From UBA4416 sp038327195 (lineage in GTDB: Bacteria; Bacteroidota; Bacteroidia; B-17B0; Aurantibacillaceae), in contig JBBQKU010000007.1 of the NCBI GenBank assembly GCA_038327195.1, positions 89,452 through 153,451 on the forward strand: 64,000 nucleotides of DNA, written 5' to 3'. The notes under the pieces are model-generated. The model saw nothing but the letters and a program-made list of their open reading frames with translations, was not told where the DNA came from and ran no database searches. The translations under genes were made by a program, and so were the position numbers. Below, piece after piece: positions 9,135 through 16,715 of the stretch (the stretch's first letter is position 1; each line of letters begins with the position of its first letter).

Positions 9135-9202
9135 CAAAAGTAATTAATTATTTGATATGTTTTATTTTTTTATTTATTTTTTTTATGATCGTTGTCATAA
9201 AA
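9135..9202 (-). promoter_or_regulatory. Promoter of the efflux operon with an upstream 22-bp palindrome
   Basis: On the minus strand TACTTTTG (9135-9142) is an exact TAnnTTTG -7 element. Upstream is the perfect inverted repeat TTTTATGA-N6-TCATAAAA (9181-9202), whose centre lies 49.5 bp before the -7 element, about -61.5 from the expected start (class I activator spacing). Its core TATGAY-N4-RTCATA recurs at 18374-18389 and 23941-23956. The palindrome also lies about 113 bp upstream of the divergent helicase promoter, so it could serve either gene. Confidence 0.5.
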
Positions 9203-9292
9203 TAGAATTTTGAAACAAAAGTAAAAGTACAGTTGTAGCAAATCATAATCTATAATTTGAAGATATTACTTAATCGTACCAACATTTAGCAG

Positions 9293-9300
9293 TATATTTG
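9293..9300 (+). promoter_or_regulatory. -7 promoter element of the helicase gene
   Basis: TATATTTG matches the Bacteroidota -7 consensus TAnnTTTG exactly and lies 21 bp before the ATG at 9322. No TTG is seen at the usual 19-bp spacing upstream, so the -33 element is weak or absent. Confidence 0.5.
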
Positions 9301-9321
9301 ATTTTTAAAATAAAATTTTAT

Positions 9322-10464
9322 ATGCCATTTTCAAAATTAGGATTATCAGATGCTTTAATAAAAGCTTTAGCTGGGCAAAAATATACTCAACCTTATCAAA
9401 TACAAAAAGAGGCCATACCGGCGATCTTGGATGGAAAGGATATTTTAGGAATTGCGCAAACTGGTTCTGGTAAAACAGCAAGTTTTGTTTTGCCAATTTT
9501 ACAGCAGTTTCAAGACTATGGTTCGTCAAAAAACAGACATATAAAAGCATTGGTTGTTGTTCCTACCAGAGAATTAGCCATACAGGTAAATGATGTTTTT
9601 AAATTATTAGGATCAAATTTACCACAGCCAATTAAAGCCATAGCGGTTTATGGTGGTGTTTCTATTAATCCACAAATGATAGATTTACAAGGTGTGGAAA
9701 TCTTAGTGGCAACACCTGGAAGATTATTAGAATTAATTGAAAAAAATGCAGTGTCATTATCTGCTGTTAAAACATTGGTTTTAGATGAGGCTGATAAAAT
9801 GTTGAATTTAGGGTTTAAGGAAGAGATGACGAAAATATTTGGATTGTTACCAAAGAAGCGTCAAAACCTTTTGTTTTCAGCTACTTTGAGCGATGATTTA
9901 AATAATATTAATAAAAGTTTATTACGAAATCCATTTGTCGTTAAAATTGAAGAGGAAACAAAAGACTTCGATTTAATAAAACAATTTGCCTATTTAATTT
10001 CTGAAGAAAAAAAAGGCCCACTACTTAGATATATTATTAAAAAACAAAAAATTAAGCAAGTATTAATATTTACATCTTCCGTTCATCGAGCAGATGCTGT
10101 TGCCTTGAAATTAAATCAAAATGGAATTGATGCTTTTGCAATCCATAGTAAAAAAAGTCAAGAAGGAAGAAACGAAGCTCTTAATTTTTTTAAAAAAGGA
10201 ATGGTAAAAGTATTAGTAGCAACCGATTTAATGTCGCGCGGAATTGATATTAAATTTTTACCGTATGTGATTAATTACGAATTACCACGCTCTCCAAAAG
10301 ACTACGTGCATCGTATTGGTAGAACGGGTAGGGCAGAGTCATCAGGTGAAGCTATTTCTTTAATTTCTCCTGAAGAAGAGCACCATTTTAATATCATTCA
10401 AAAAAAGATGGGTAAGAGAGTTACGATGATTGATGGTAATACTATAAATTTAAGTGGATTTTAG
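9322..10464 (+). CDS. DEAD-box ATP-dependent RNA helicase
   Basis: I prefer the ATG at 9322 (380 residues, starting M-P-F-S-K-L-G-L) over an upstream in-frame start that adds eight unmatched residues. All core motifs are present: Q motif around residues 18-26, motif I A45-QTGSGKT, Ia P-T-R-E-L-A, II D155-E-A-D, III S186-A-T, V T-D-L-M-S-R-G-I-D, VI H330-RIGRTGR. There is almost no C-terminal extension, so this is a minimal RhlE-like helicase that unwinds or remodels RNA in the cytoplasm. Such enzymes often act in ribosome assembly or cold adaptation. It is followed 9 bp later by the LOG-family gene. Confidence 0.95.
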   Translation: MPFSKLGLSDALIKALAGQKYTQPYQIQKEAIPAILDGKDILGIAQTGSGKTASFVLPILQQFQDYGSSKNRHIKALVVVPTRELAIQVNDVFKLLGSNLPQPIKAIAVYGGVSINPQMIDLQGVEILVATPGRLLELIEKNAVSLSAVKTLVLDEADKMLNLGFKEEMTKIFGLLPKKRQNLLFSATLSDDLNNINKSLLRNPFVVKIEEETKDFDLIKQFAYLISEEKKGPLLRYIIKKQKIKQVLIFTSSVHRADAVALKLNQNGIDAFAIHSKKSQEGRNEALNFFKKGMVKVLVATDLMSRGIDIKFLPYVINYELPRSPKDYVHRIGRTGRAESSGEAISLISPEEEHHFNIIQKKMGKRVTMIDGNTINLSGF

Positions 10465-10473
10465 ATTTGTTTT

Positions 10474-11202
10474 ATGAATTTGATTAGAGAAAAGAAATTT
10501 TTATCAGGTGCACTTTCTCGTTGGACTGAATTTACATATGCTTGCAGTGTATTTTATCAACTTATTGGTGGGCTAAGAAAATTACATTTTATTGGTCCAT
10601 GTGTTACAGTATTTGGTTCTGCTCGTTTTAAGGAAGATCATCCTTATTATAAATTAACACAAAATGTTTCGTCTGAGATTGCAAAACTCGGATTTGCAAT
10701 TATGACAGGCGGTGGTCCAGGAATAATGGAGGCTGCTAACAGAGGAGCAAAAGATGTTGGAGGTTTATCAATTGGTTGTAATATTGTACTTGAACATGAA
10801 CAAGATCATAATAAATACTTGGATAGTTTCGTTACACTAAACCAATTTTTTGTAAGAAAAGTTTTATTAAGAAAATATTCCTTCGCTTTTATTGTTATGC
10901 CTGGAGGCTTTGGAACATTAGATGAGTTTTTTGAAGCATTAACATTAGTACAAACTCATAAAACAGAAAAATTTCCAATTGTAATTATGGGTGTTGAATT
11001 TCATCAAAAATTAATAGAACATATAAATAAAATGGCATTTGAAAAAACGATTAACGAAACTGATTTGCAATTGATTTTATTTACAGATTCAGTTGAAGAG
11101 GCCGTTAATCATATTAAAAGTAATTCAATTGATGCTTTTAAATTAAAATTAAAGAAAGCTCCAAAAGCTTTATGGATATTGGGTGAGAAACCATTAAAAT
11201 AA
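10474..11202 (+). CDS. LOG-family protein (lysine decarboxylase-like; probable nucleoside 5'-monophosphate phosphoribohydrolase)
   Basis: This 242-residue protein carries both family signatures: G79-GGPGIMEA near the nucleotide-binding turn and P143-GGFGTLDE with the catalytic Arg/Glu context. Proteins of this group were once labelled lysine decarboxylases. Characterised members (LOG, PpnN-like) split nucleotides into base and ribose 5-phosphate. The N-terminal helix-rich extension (about 35 residues) is common in Bacteroidota members. It lies 9 bp downstream of the helicase gene and is probably co-transcribed. Confidence 0.9.
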   Translation: MNLIREKKFLSGALSRWTEFTYACSVFYQLIGGLRKLHFIGPCVTVFGSARFKEDHPYYKLTQNVSSEIAKLGFAIMTGGGPGIMEAANRGAKDVGGLSIGCNIVLEHEQDHNKYLDSFVTLNQFFVRKVLLRKYSFAFIVMPGGFGTLDEFFEALTLVQTHKTEKFPIVIMGVEFHQKLIEHINKMAFEKTINETDLQLILFTDSVEEAVNHIKSNSIDAFKLKLKKAPKALWILGEKPLK

Positions 11203-11214
11203 TTTTTTGATTTT

Positions 11215-11251
11215 ATTTTTTATTTATTTTCTTTAAAAATAAATAAAAAAT
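11215..11251. terminator. AT-only inverted repeat between converging genes
   Basis: A perfect 16-bp inverted repeat (11215-11230 with 11236-11251) lies at the convergence of the LOG gene and the MFS gene and overlaps the last codons of the latter. It contains no G-C pairs, so its value as an intrinsic terminator is doubtful. Its position is the main argument for a termination role. Confidence 0.35.
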
Positions 11252-12389
11252 AAATTATTACGATTATTGTTGCAGAGCTTGTAATTATGAATGTGGTATT
11301 CGAACCAAATTGGAACCAAATAAGACCAGCTATCGAACTTGCAAACATGGCGAAAATACTTTGAAAAGCAGAGTAGGTTCCAATAGCAGTTGCTGTATCT
11401 TTTTTGTTGCTGATATTACTAATCCAAGCTTTTGAAATACCTTCAGTTGCGGCTGCATATAAGCCATACAAAAAGAACAAACTTATGATTACATAAATAT
11501 TATTACTGATACCCATCCCTAAATACACGAATGCAAACATGGAAATTCCGATGATATACATTTTTTTTAGACCAATTATATCTGCCAATTTACCAAGTGG
11601 GAAAGATGACATTGCGTAAATTAAATTATAAAATATGTAAATTCCAATTACCATCGAATCGCTAAGCCCCGACTGCTTTGCTTTCAATAATAAAAACACG
11701 TCAGAACTATTAAATAATGTAAAGGCTAAAAGTCCAGTAATTAATTTTCGGTAATCAGAAGGACTTTCTTTCCAATAATTAAGAAAAGAGAGAAATGATG
11801 TTCTTTTTTTTTCTTTACTATGTATTACGGATTTTTCCTTAATAAAAAGTGTTGTTATAACCGACAAAATACCAGGGATAAAAGCAATATAAAATAATGT
11901 TATATAATTATTAGGATAAAAGTATAAATATAAAAGCGCCAATGATGGCCCTAAAACTGCTCCAAAAGTATCTAATGAACGGTGAAAGCCAAATATTTTG
12001 CCTTTTGTTTCTGGCGTTGCTTCATCTGATAAAATGGCATCTCTAGCGCCTGTTCTAATTCCCTTTCCAAGTCGGTCAATCGTTCTCGAAAAAAATATCC
12101 AAATTGGATAGGCAAAAATTGCCATCATTGGTTTTGATATTGAACTTAATGCATATCCCAATTGAACAAATGGAACTCTTTTCCCTGAATTATCAGAAAG
12201 TTTACCAAAGTACCCTTTGCTTAATCCAGCGGTTGCTTCTGCAATTCCTTCTAAAATTCCAATTAAAATAATCGAAAAACCGATTGACTTTAAATAAATT
12301 GGCATAATTGGATACAGCATTTCGCTAGCTGTATCAGTAAATAAACTTACAAGAGATAAAGTCCAAACTGTTTTTGTAATATATTTCAT
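11220..12389 (-). CDS. MFS transporter, last gene of the arsenical/thiol operon
   Basis: The 389-residue protein has about 11-12 transmembrane segments and the MFS loop 2-3 signature near residue 60 (G-Y-F-G-K-L-S-D-N-S-G-K-R). Its start, L-S-L-V-S-L-F-T-D-T-A-S-E-M, is typical of an uncharacterised MFS subgroup often found with metal or redox genes. It abuts the arsG gene with no spacer, so it belongs to the operon that starts at 16263. It does not resemble ArsJ closely, and no aldehyde-dehydrogenase partner is present. Substrate unknown; export of a conjugate or arsenical is the contextual guess. Confidence 0.85.
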   Translation of the reverse strand: MKYITKTVWTLSLVSLFTDTASEMLYPIMPIYLKSIGFSIILIGILEGIAEATAGLSKGYFGKLSDNSGKRVPFVQLGYALSSISKPMMAIFAYPIWIFFSRTIDRLGKGIRTGARDAILSDEATPETKGKIFGFHRSLDTFGAVLGPSLALLYLYFYPNNYITLFYIAFIPGILSVITTLFIKEKSVIHSKEKKRTSFLSFLNYWKESPSDYRKLITGLLAFTLFNSSDVFLLLKAKQSGLSDSMVIGIYIFYNLIYAMSSFPLGKLADIIGLKKMYIIGISMFAFVYLGMGISNNIYVIISLFFLYGLYAAATEGISKAWISNISNKKDTATAIGTYSAFQSIFAMFASSIAGLIWFQFGSNTTFIITSSATIIVIIYFLFIFKENK

Positions 12390-13106
12390 TTACTCTATTA
12401 CTTTTAAATAGATTAAAATATAATATAATCCTGTTAAAACAAATAATAATCCAGCAACAATACGCATTATCTTTTCTGTCTTTTGAATAATTTTAAAATA
12501 TTTGCCTAATTGAGAAATACTAAATGCAATGATGCCTGTGAAAAACATAACCAAAGTGCCTGCACCAATGGCATAAAATATTGGGTAAATAAAACTTGCA
12601 TCATTTTTAATACTCATCGGAATTAGCGCTCCAAAATATAATGCGCCGCTATATGGACAAAAAGCCATTGCAAATAATGCTCCTAATAAGAACGCTCCTA
12701 ATAAACCTTTCTCTTTAAATTTGTCACTCCATTTTTCAGTAAAATTTCCTTTTCCTAAAAAGTTAAGTTTAATAATATTCAACATAATTAATCCAACTAT
12801 AACCATGATTGGGCCAACAAATTTTTCGCCATTTCCTTGAAAGAATTTAGCAACATGAAATTTACTTGCACCAAAAATAATAATCAAAGCAATGCCTGTA
12901 TAAGTAAATGCTAAGCCTAATGTGTAAAGTAAGCCACTCAATAAAACTTTCTTTTTTCCTTGAGAATTATTTTTAGAAATAAATGCTATAGCCGTAATAT
13001 TTGTGGCTAAAGGGCAAGGACTAATAGCTGTTAAAATCCCTAAAAGTAAAGCAGAAATTAAAGGAAAATTACTACTATTCATCCACTGGTAAAGTGTTTC
13101 ATTCAT
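12390..13106 (-). CDS. arsG: ArsG-like membrane protein (CcdA/DsbD-type transmembrane domain)
   Basis: This 238-residue protein has six to seven transmembrane segments with two proline-adjacent membrane cysteines, C31 in S-P-C-P-L-A and C150 in F-C-P-Y-S-G. This is the paired-cysteine pattern of CcdA/DsbD electron-transfer proteins. Bacteroidota homologues beside ArsF-like lipoproteins are annotated as ArsG, an efflux permease for aromatic aminobenzylarsenicals. The cysteine pair equally supports a role passing electrons across the membrane to ArsF (see findings). It lies 5 bp after arsF, with the MFS gene directly adjacent downstream. Confidence 0.8.
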   Translation of the reverse strand: MNETLYQWMNSSNFPLISALLLGILTAISPCPLATNITAIAFISKNNSQGKKKVLLSGLLYTLGLAFTYTGIALIIIFGASKFHVAKFFQGNGEKFVGPIMVIVGLIMLNIIKLNFLGKGNFTEKWSDKFKEKGLLGAFLLGALFAMAFCPYSGALYFGALIPMSIKNDASFIYPIFYAIGAGTLVMFFTGIIAFSISQLGKYFKIIQKTEKIMRIVAGLLFVLTGLYYILIYLKVIE

Positions 13107-13111
13107 TGTCT

Positions 13112-13564
13112 TTATTTTAATACACTTTGTAATTTAGTTCTTAATTCAGTAATATATTCACTTTCCTCATTTGCTTTTTCAAAAGCAAAATCACTCCAGT
13201 CAATAATACTATCTTTACCATTCACTACTTTATTTATCATTAATGCAGTTCCAGTTGCTTGAAACTTTTCAGCTAATTTTTCGTTTTTAATATCATCTAC
13301 ATCAACAATTGAAAATACAATTGAGCTGTCTTTTAATTGTGCAGCAAAGTAAGTATCTAAAGCAGTTTTTGTATTTGCTTTCATATTTTTGCAAGATTCA
13401 CATTGGCGAGTACCATGAAAACAATATACCTCCAAGCGATTTTGTTTGACTGCATTTGGTTTTGTTTCAGATGTAGTTACTTCTGTTTTTTCTTTAGGAG
13501 TTGAGTTATTACAAGCAGTAAAAAAAGTGATTACTGTAGCAAAAAGTAAGATGGTCTGTTTCAT
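13112..13564 (-). CDS. arsF: ArsF-family lipoprotein (thioredoxin-like, CxxC)
   Basis: This 150-residue protein has a lipobox F-F-T-A-C (Cys18), a Lys/Thr-rich linker (residues 20-40), then a thioredoxin-like domain starting L-E-V-Y-C-F-H-G with C48 and the redox-type pair C55-E-S-C58 in R-Q-C-E-S-C-K-N. It matches the family annotated as ArsF, the nitrophenyl compound nitroreductase subunit. It sits between DinB (1 bp) and arsG (5 bp). Its predicted periplasmic location, facing the membrane cysteines of ArsG, suggests the two act together. Confidence 0.82.
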   Translation of the reverse strand: MKQTILLFATVITFFTACNNSTPKEKTEVTTSETKPNAVKQNRLEVYCFHGTRQCESCKNMKANTKTALDTYFAAQLKDSSIVFSIVDVDDIKNEKLAEKFQATGTALMINKVVNGKDSIIDWSDFAFEKANEESEYITELRTKLQSVLK

Positions 13565-13565
13565 A

Positions 13566-14012
13566 TTAATTGGCGTATTTTAAAATTAAACCTATTTGTC
13601 CAGCATGATAAGCGGTGTGAGAAATAATGCGAGCTAATGCTTCTGCTTTGGTTACAGTGCCAAATTCAGCAGTTGTAACATTGCTGCTCCAATCAGCATC
13701 TTGATGTTTCAAGATAGCTTGTTCTAATGCTTTTGCCGCATCTTCCAACAAACTTAACTCAGCTTGTAAGTCGGTAAATTTACCTGTATCATGTATTGTT
13801 TTACCAACTGTTTGCATGGTTACTTTGATATCTAAACCAAATACATTTTTAGCAAACAAATGTTCTACTTCTGCGATATGTTGCAAAAGAAAACCAATTG
13901 AATTGGAGTTAGGATGTAATTTTTTAGTTAGATCGCTTTCCTTAATGTTTGGCAATTGATTGGTTAAACGGGTTCTGCCCATTTTAAACATGTGAATTAA
14001 TTCTTGAGTCAT
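13566..14012 (-). CDS. DinB-family protein (possible thiol S-transferase)
   Basis: The 148-residue four-helix protein has the DinB metal-site pattern: H45 in L-L-Q-H-I-A-E-V-E-H and late histidines in S-H-T-A-Y-H-A-G-Q-I-G. This places the three ligands expected for the DinB/YfiT fold. Characterised relatives transfer low-molecular-weight thiols (bacillithiol, mycothiol) to electrophiles. Its position inside an arsenical/rhodanese operon, 15 bp after one gene and 1 bp before the next, fits a thiol-conjugation step, but that is inference. It is not a DNA-damage polymerase despite the family name. Confidence 0.85.
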   Translation of the reverse strand: MTQELIHMFKMGRTRLTNQLPNIKESDLTKKLHPNSNSIGFLLQHIAEVEHLFAKNVFGLDIKVTMQTVGKTIHDTGKFTDLQAELSLLEDAAKALEQAILKHQDADWSSNVTTAEFGTVTKAEALARIISHTAYHAGQIGLILKYAN

Positions 14013-14027
14013 ATTGTTTATTTGGTA

Positions 14028-14555
14028 TTATTTATCAGAAGATTTTTTACAAGTCCCATCAGGGTTACAATCTTTGCTATTTGGGTTTGAGCAACACGCT
14101 TTCTTTTTACCACCTACAATTGTAGGAAAAGATTTTTCGTTCCAAGCTTCCATTCCGCCTTCCATATTTGATATGTTTGTAAATCCTTTTTCTTTTAATA
14201 AATTAAAGGCTTTACTGCTTCTACCACCACTTTTACAAACAACTATTACTTGTTTGTCTTTTGGCACTTCAGCTAAACGAGTGTCTAATTCACCTAAGGG
14301 GATGTTTTTAATATTTTTCACATCATACGCCATTTCAGCTAATTCATCTGGTTCACGTACATCAATTATTAATGCACCTTTTTTACTTAATGCTAAGGCT
14401 TCATCAACTGAGATGTCGGCTTTAGGACTTACAAATTCAACGTTCGTAGAATCCTTTAATGCTTCAGTTGTTTTTGTTTCTGAAGTGTTGCTGTTCGAGC
14501 AACCCACTAAATAAATGCTCACAATAGAGCTTAAAATAATAATTGTTTTTTTCAT
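14028..14555 (-). CDS. Rhodanese-domain lipoprotein with Cys-rich tail
   Basis: This 175-residue protein has a lipobox Y-L-V-G-C (Cys19), a linker, and one rhodanese domain (about residues 45-145) with the active-site loop V-V-C-K-S-G-G-R-S and the invariant I-D-V-R-E. After the domain comes a tail with C-C, C and C residues (K-A-C-C-S, D-C-N, T-C-K) that could bind thiophilic metal or carry persulfide. It is the periplasm-facing paralogue of the cytoplasmic rhodanese at 15566, sharing D-E-L-A-x-x-A-Y-D-V. Spacing to the permease gene upstream is 3 bp. Confidence 0.88.
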   Translation of the reverse strand: MKKTIIILSSIVSIYLVGCSNSNTSETKTTEALKDSTNVEFVSPKADISVDEALALSKKGALIIDVREPDELAEMAYDVKNIKNIPLGELDTRLAEVPKDKQVIVVCKSGGRSSKAFNLLKEKGFTNISNMEGGMEAWNEKSFPTIVGGKKKACCSNPNSKDCNPDGTCKKSSDK

Positions 14556-14558
14556 ATT

Positions 14559-15536
14559 TTATAAAATTAAATTAAATAAATATCCTGATATAATAATACA
14601 AGTAGCAACCACTCCAAAAAATATTAGGAGCATTTTAGTTGTCATTACTTTTTTAAGTAGTAAACCTTCTGGGATTGATAAACCAACTACTGCCATCATA
14701 AAAGCAATCGCTGTGCCAATAGGAATACCTTTTTGAACTAATACTTGCATAATTGGTAAAACACCTGCAGCATTGCTATACATTGGAATGCCAACTAATA
14801 CTGCAATTGGCACAGCAAAAGGATTTTCTTTACTAATGTATGCCTCGAAAAATCCTGTTGGAATAAATCCATGCATTAAACCACCAATAGCTATTCCGAT
14901 AACAATATATAAAGAAACACCCTTAACAATTCCAACCGATTCTTTTATGATTCCTGGAATACGTTGAATGAAAGTTTGCTTTTCTTCTACTATACTTTCA
15001 TCAACTATTTGTTTGTTTTCCAATATTTTTTTTACCCAATCGGTTAGTAAGTGTTCTAATTTTAGTTTTCCTAAAATAAATCCGGCAATCATTGATAATA
15101 CAATTCCACTTATTACATAAATGATTGTTACTTTCCAGCCAAACATTCCAAAAAACATAGCAACTGAAACTGCATCAACTAGTGGAGATGAAATTAAAAA
15201 TGCCAATGTTACTCCTAAAGGAATGCCACCTTTTACAAAGCCAATAAATAGTGGAACCGATGAGCAAGAACAAAATGGTGTAATTGTTCCGAAAAATGAA
15301 GCTATGAAATAATCAAAACCATACCACTTACGTTTAGTTAAGAAATCACGGACTTTTTCAATTGGGAAATAAGAATTGATAATTCCCATTAATAAAGTAA
15401 TGAATGCTAACAGAATAAATATTTTGATTGTGTCAAATACAAAAAAGTTTAATGCGTCGCCAACTTTGGAACCAACTAATAATCCAAAAACTGAATATAT
15501 CAACCAATCGGCAATATGTTGTAACCAATCGAACAT
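14559..15536 (-). CDS. Permease of the YraQ/ArsP (DUF318) family
   Basis: The 325-residue protein has about eight transmembrane segments and the diagnostic motif T-P-F-C-S-C-S-S-V-P in the first half, with a second-half repeat G-I-P-M-Y-S-N-A-A-G. ArsP members with this Cys pair export trivalent organoarsenicals; others in the family are uncharacterised. A central cytoplasmic loop (about residues 165-195) is charged and lacks a thioredoxin domain. It is the third gene of the operon controlled by the palindrome at 16300-16317, between two rhodanese genes. Confidence 0.85.
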   Translation of the reverse strand: MFDWLQHIADWLIYSVFGLLVGSKVGDALNFFVFDTIKIFILLAFITLLMGIINSYFPIEKVRDFLTKRKWYGFDYFIASFFGTITPFCSCSSVPLFIGFVKGGIPLGVTLAFLISSPLVDAVSVAMFFGMFGWKVTIIYVISGIVLSMIAGFILGKLKLEHLLTDWVKKILENKQIVDESIVEEKQTFIQRIPGIIKESVGIVKGVSLYIVIGIAIGGLMHGFIPTGFFEAYISKENPFAVPIAVLVGIPMYSNAAGVLPIMQVLVQKGIPIGTAIAFMMAVVGLSIPEGLLLKKVMTTKMLLIFFGVVATCIIISGYLFNLIL

Positions 15537-15565
15537 AAATTGTATTTTTTATTTTATTTTAATAG

Positions 15566-16012
15566 TTAACAACATTTTTTGTCATTTGTCTTCGAATTAG
15601 TTCCATTACATGATTGGGTTTCTTTTGATTCTGTTGTATCGCAACAACTAGTTTCTTGATTTTTTTCTGCAACGGAAGTTGTATCCCCTTTAGTTGGAAA
15701 TCCTTTTTGTACCCAACGAATTATACCATGTTGCATATTTACAACGTTATCGTAACCATGATTTACTAAAAATCCTGCTGCTCTTAAACTTCTACCACCA
15801 CTTCTACAAACCATTATTACTTTTTTATCTTTAGGTATTTCGGTAAAATGATCTTCAAATACACTCAAAGGTAAATTAATGATATTAGGCACATCATATG
15901 CTAATTCATCCACTTCATGCTTTTCGCGAACATCAACTAATAATGCTCCATTTTTCACCCACTCTTGAGTTGTTGTTGGGCAAATTTCTTTTACTAAGGT
16001 TTGCTTTTCCAT
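15566..16012 (-). CDS. Cytoplasmic rhodanese with Cys-rich C-terminal tail
   Basis: The 148-residue protein has no signal peptide. One rhodanese domain (about residues 10-110) carries V-D-V-R-E-K and the active-site loop M-V-C-R-S-G-G-R-S. The last 30 residues hold six cysteines (S-C-C-D, S-C-N, K-C-C at the very end), resembling the tail of the lipoprotein paralogue at 14028. Rhodaneses move sulfane sulfur between thiols and acceptors; the tail could accept metal or arsenic. It lies 11 bp downstream of the ArsE-like gene and 29 bp upstream of the permease gene. Confidence 0.87.
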   Translation of the reverse strand: MEKQTLVKEICPTTTQEWVKNGALLVDVREKHEVDELAYDVPNIINLPLSVFEDHFTEIPKDKKVIMVCRSGGRSLRAAGFLVNHGYDNVVNMQHGIIRWVQKGFPTKGDTTSVAEKNQETSCCDTTESKETQSCNGTNSKTNDKKCC

Positions 16013-16023
16013 TTTCTAAATGA

Positions 16024-16263
16024 TTATGAATTTAATAAAATTCTGATTTCGTTAATATCCGCAACTCTGCCTTTAACTTTAACCACATCATCAATCATTA
16101 ATACTGGAGTAGTTAAAATATTATATTTCATCATTTCTTCGATGTCTTCTATTTTAATTACATCCGCTTCAATTCCAGTTTGTTTGATTGCTTCTAGCAC
16201 GTTGTTATAGGTTGTGGTACATTTAGGGCAACCAGGGCCTAATACTTTTATATTCTTTTTCAT
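16024..16263 (-). CDS. arsE: ArsE-like small thioredoxin (CPxC redox protein)
   Basis: This 79-residue protein is a minimal thioredoxin fold of the TM0996/MTH895 type: the strand I-K-V-L-G-P-G, redox site C12-P-K-C15, and the cis-proline loop L-T-T-P-V-L-M-I-D. Members beside ArsF/ArsG are named ArsE; others serve as general thiol redox carriers. It is the first gene of the eight-gene operon, 37 bp downstream of the palindrome at 16300-16317, which places it under ArsR control. Confidence 0.82.
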   Translation of the reverse strand: MKKNIKVLGPGCPKCTTTYNNVLEAIKQTGIEADVIKIEDIEEMMKYNILTTPVLMIDDVVKVKGRVADINEIRILLNS

Positions 16264-16299
16264 ACTTTTTTATTTATGTGAATTTATTGTTTTATTTTA

Positions 16300-16317
16300 A
16301 TTCGTATAATGACGAAT
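16300..16317. promoter_or_regulatory. ArsR operator upstream of the arsE operon
   Basis: ATTCGT-N6-ACGAAT is a perfect inverted repeat with 6-bp arms. The arsR promoter at 16646-16663 carries GTTCGT-N6-ACGAAT, with the same arm sequence (one base different), spacing and context: both are followed on the minus strand by a TAAAATAAA tract. The site covers the position expected for the -7 element of the operon. Confidence 0.65.
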
Positions 16318-16332
16318 ATCATCTTAAGCTAA

Positions 16333-16632
16333 TTAATCAAAAAAACCAATCATTAAACCTTTCGCTAAATTCCAATTATCTTTATTAATGCAATATTTAG
16401 TTTTTGGAAGTGTAATCTCACCTTGTATTAATCCAGCTTCTCTCAAAACTTTCAAATGTTGAGATAGCGTACTATTTGCTATTGGTAGTTCTTCAGACAT
16501 ATCGCCATGATAACAACAGCTTTGTTTGTTGAGCAATTGTAAAATAGCAACTCGGGCTGGATGTCCTAATGCATTTCCAAATTTAGAAACAAGTTCTTGT
16601 TTATTAGTGTATTTTTTAGAATCTATTTGCAT
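16333..16632 (-). CDS. arsR: ArsR-family winged-helix repressor
   Basis: This 99-residue protein is a compact winged helix (recognition helix about residues 52-66: N-S-T-L-S-Q-H-L-K-V-L-R-E-A-G-L). The usual ELCVCDL metal site is replaced by Q-S-C39-C40-Y-H, with C81 in the wing, so three cysteines could still bind As(III) or another thiophile, or sense redox. It precedes the arsE operon on the same strand, separated by 69 bp holding an operator. A second copy of the operator covers its own promoter, so autoregulation is likely. Confidence 0.9.
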   Translation of the reverse strand: MQIDSKKYTNKQELVSKFGNALGHPARVAILQLLNKQSCCYHGDMSEELPIANSTLSQHLKVLREAGLIQGEITLPKTKYCINKDNWNLAKGLMIGFFD

Positions 16633-16645
16633 TGTATTTATTTTA

Positions 16646-16663
16646 GTTCGTAAATATACGAAT
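16646..16663 (-). promoter_or_regulatory. ArsR operator overlapping the arsR -7 element
   Basis: GTTCGT-N6-ACGAAT encloses TATATTTA (minus strand, 16651-16658), a near-consensus -7 element about 18 bp upstream of the ATG. Binding here would block the promoter directly. It matches the site at 16300-16317. Confidence 0.65.
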
Positions 16664-16715
16664 GATTTATTACTTGGAAATAATTTAAGGCTTAAATAAC
16701 GTTAATTAATTAAAA

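Noticed and set aside
9132..9143. TTACAAAAGTAA palindrome as a TetR operator
   Set aside because: It largely coincides with the -7 element TACTTTTG of the same promoter, so the symmetry may be incidental; arms of four bases are too short to argue for a TetR site.
11220..12389. The MFS transporter as ArsJ
   Set aside because: Its start and motifs differ from ArsJ and there is no glyceraldehyde-phosphate dehydrogenase partner, which normally accompanies arsJ.
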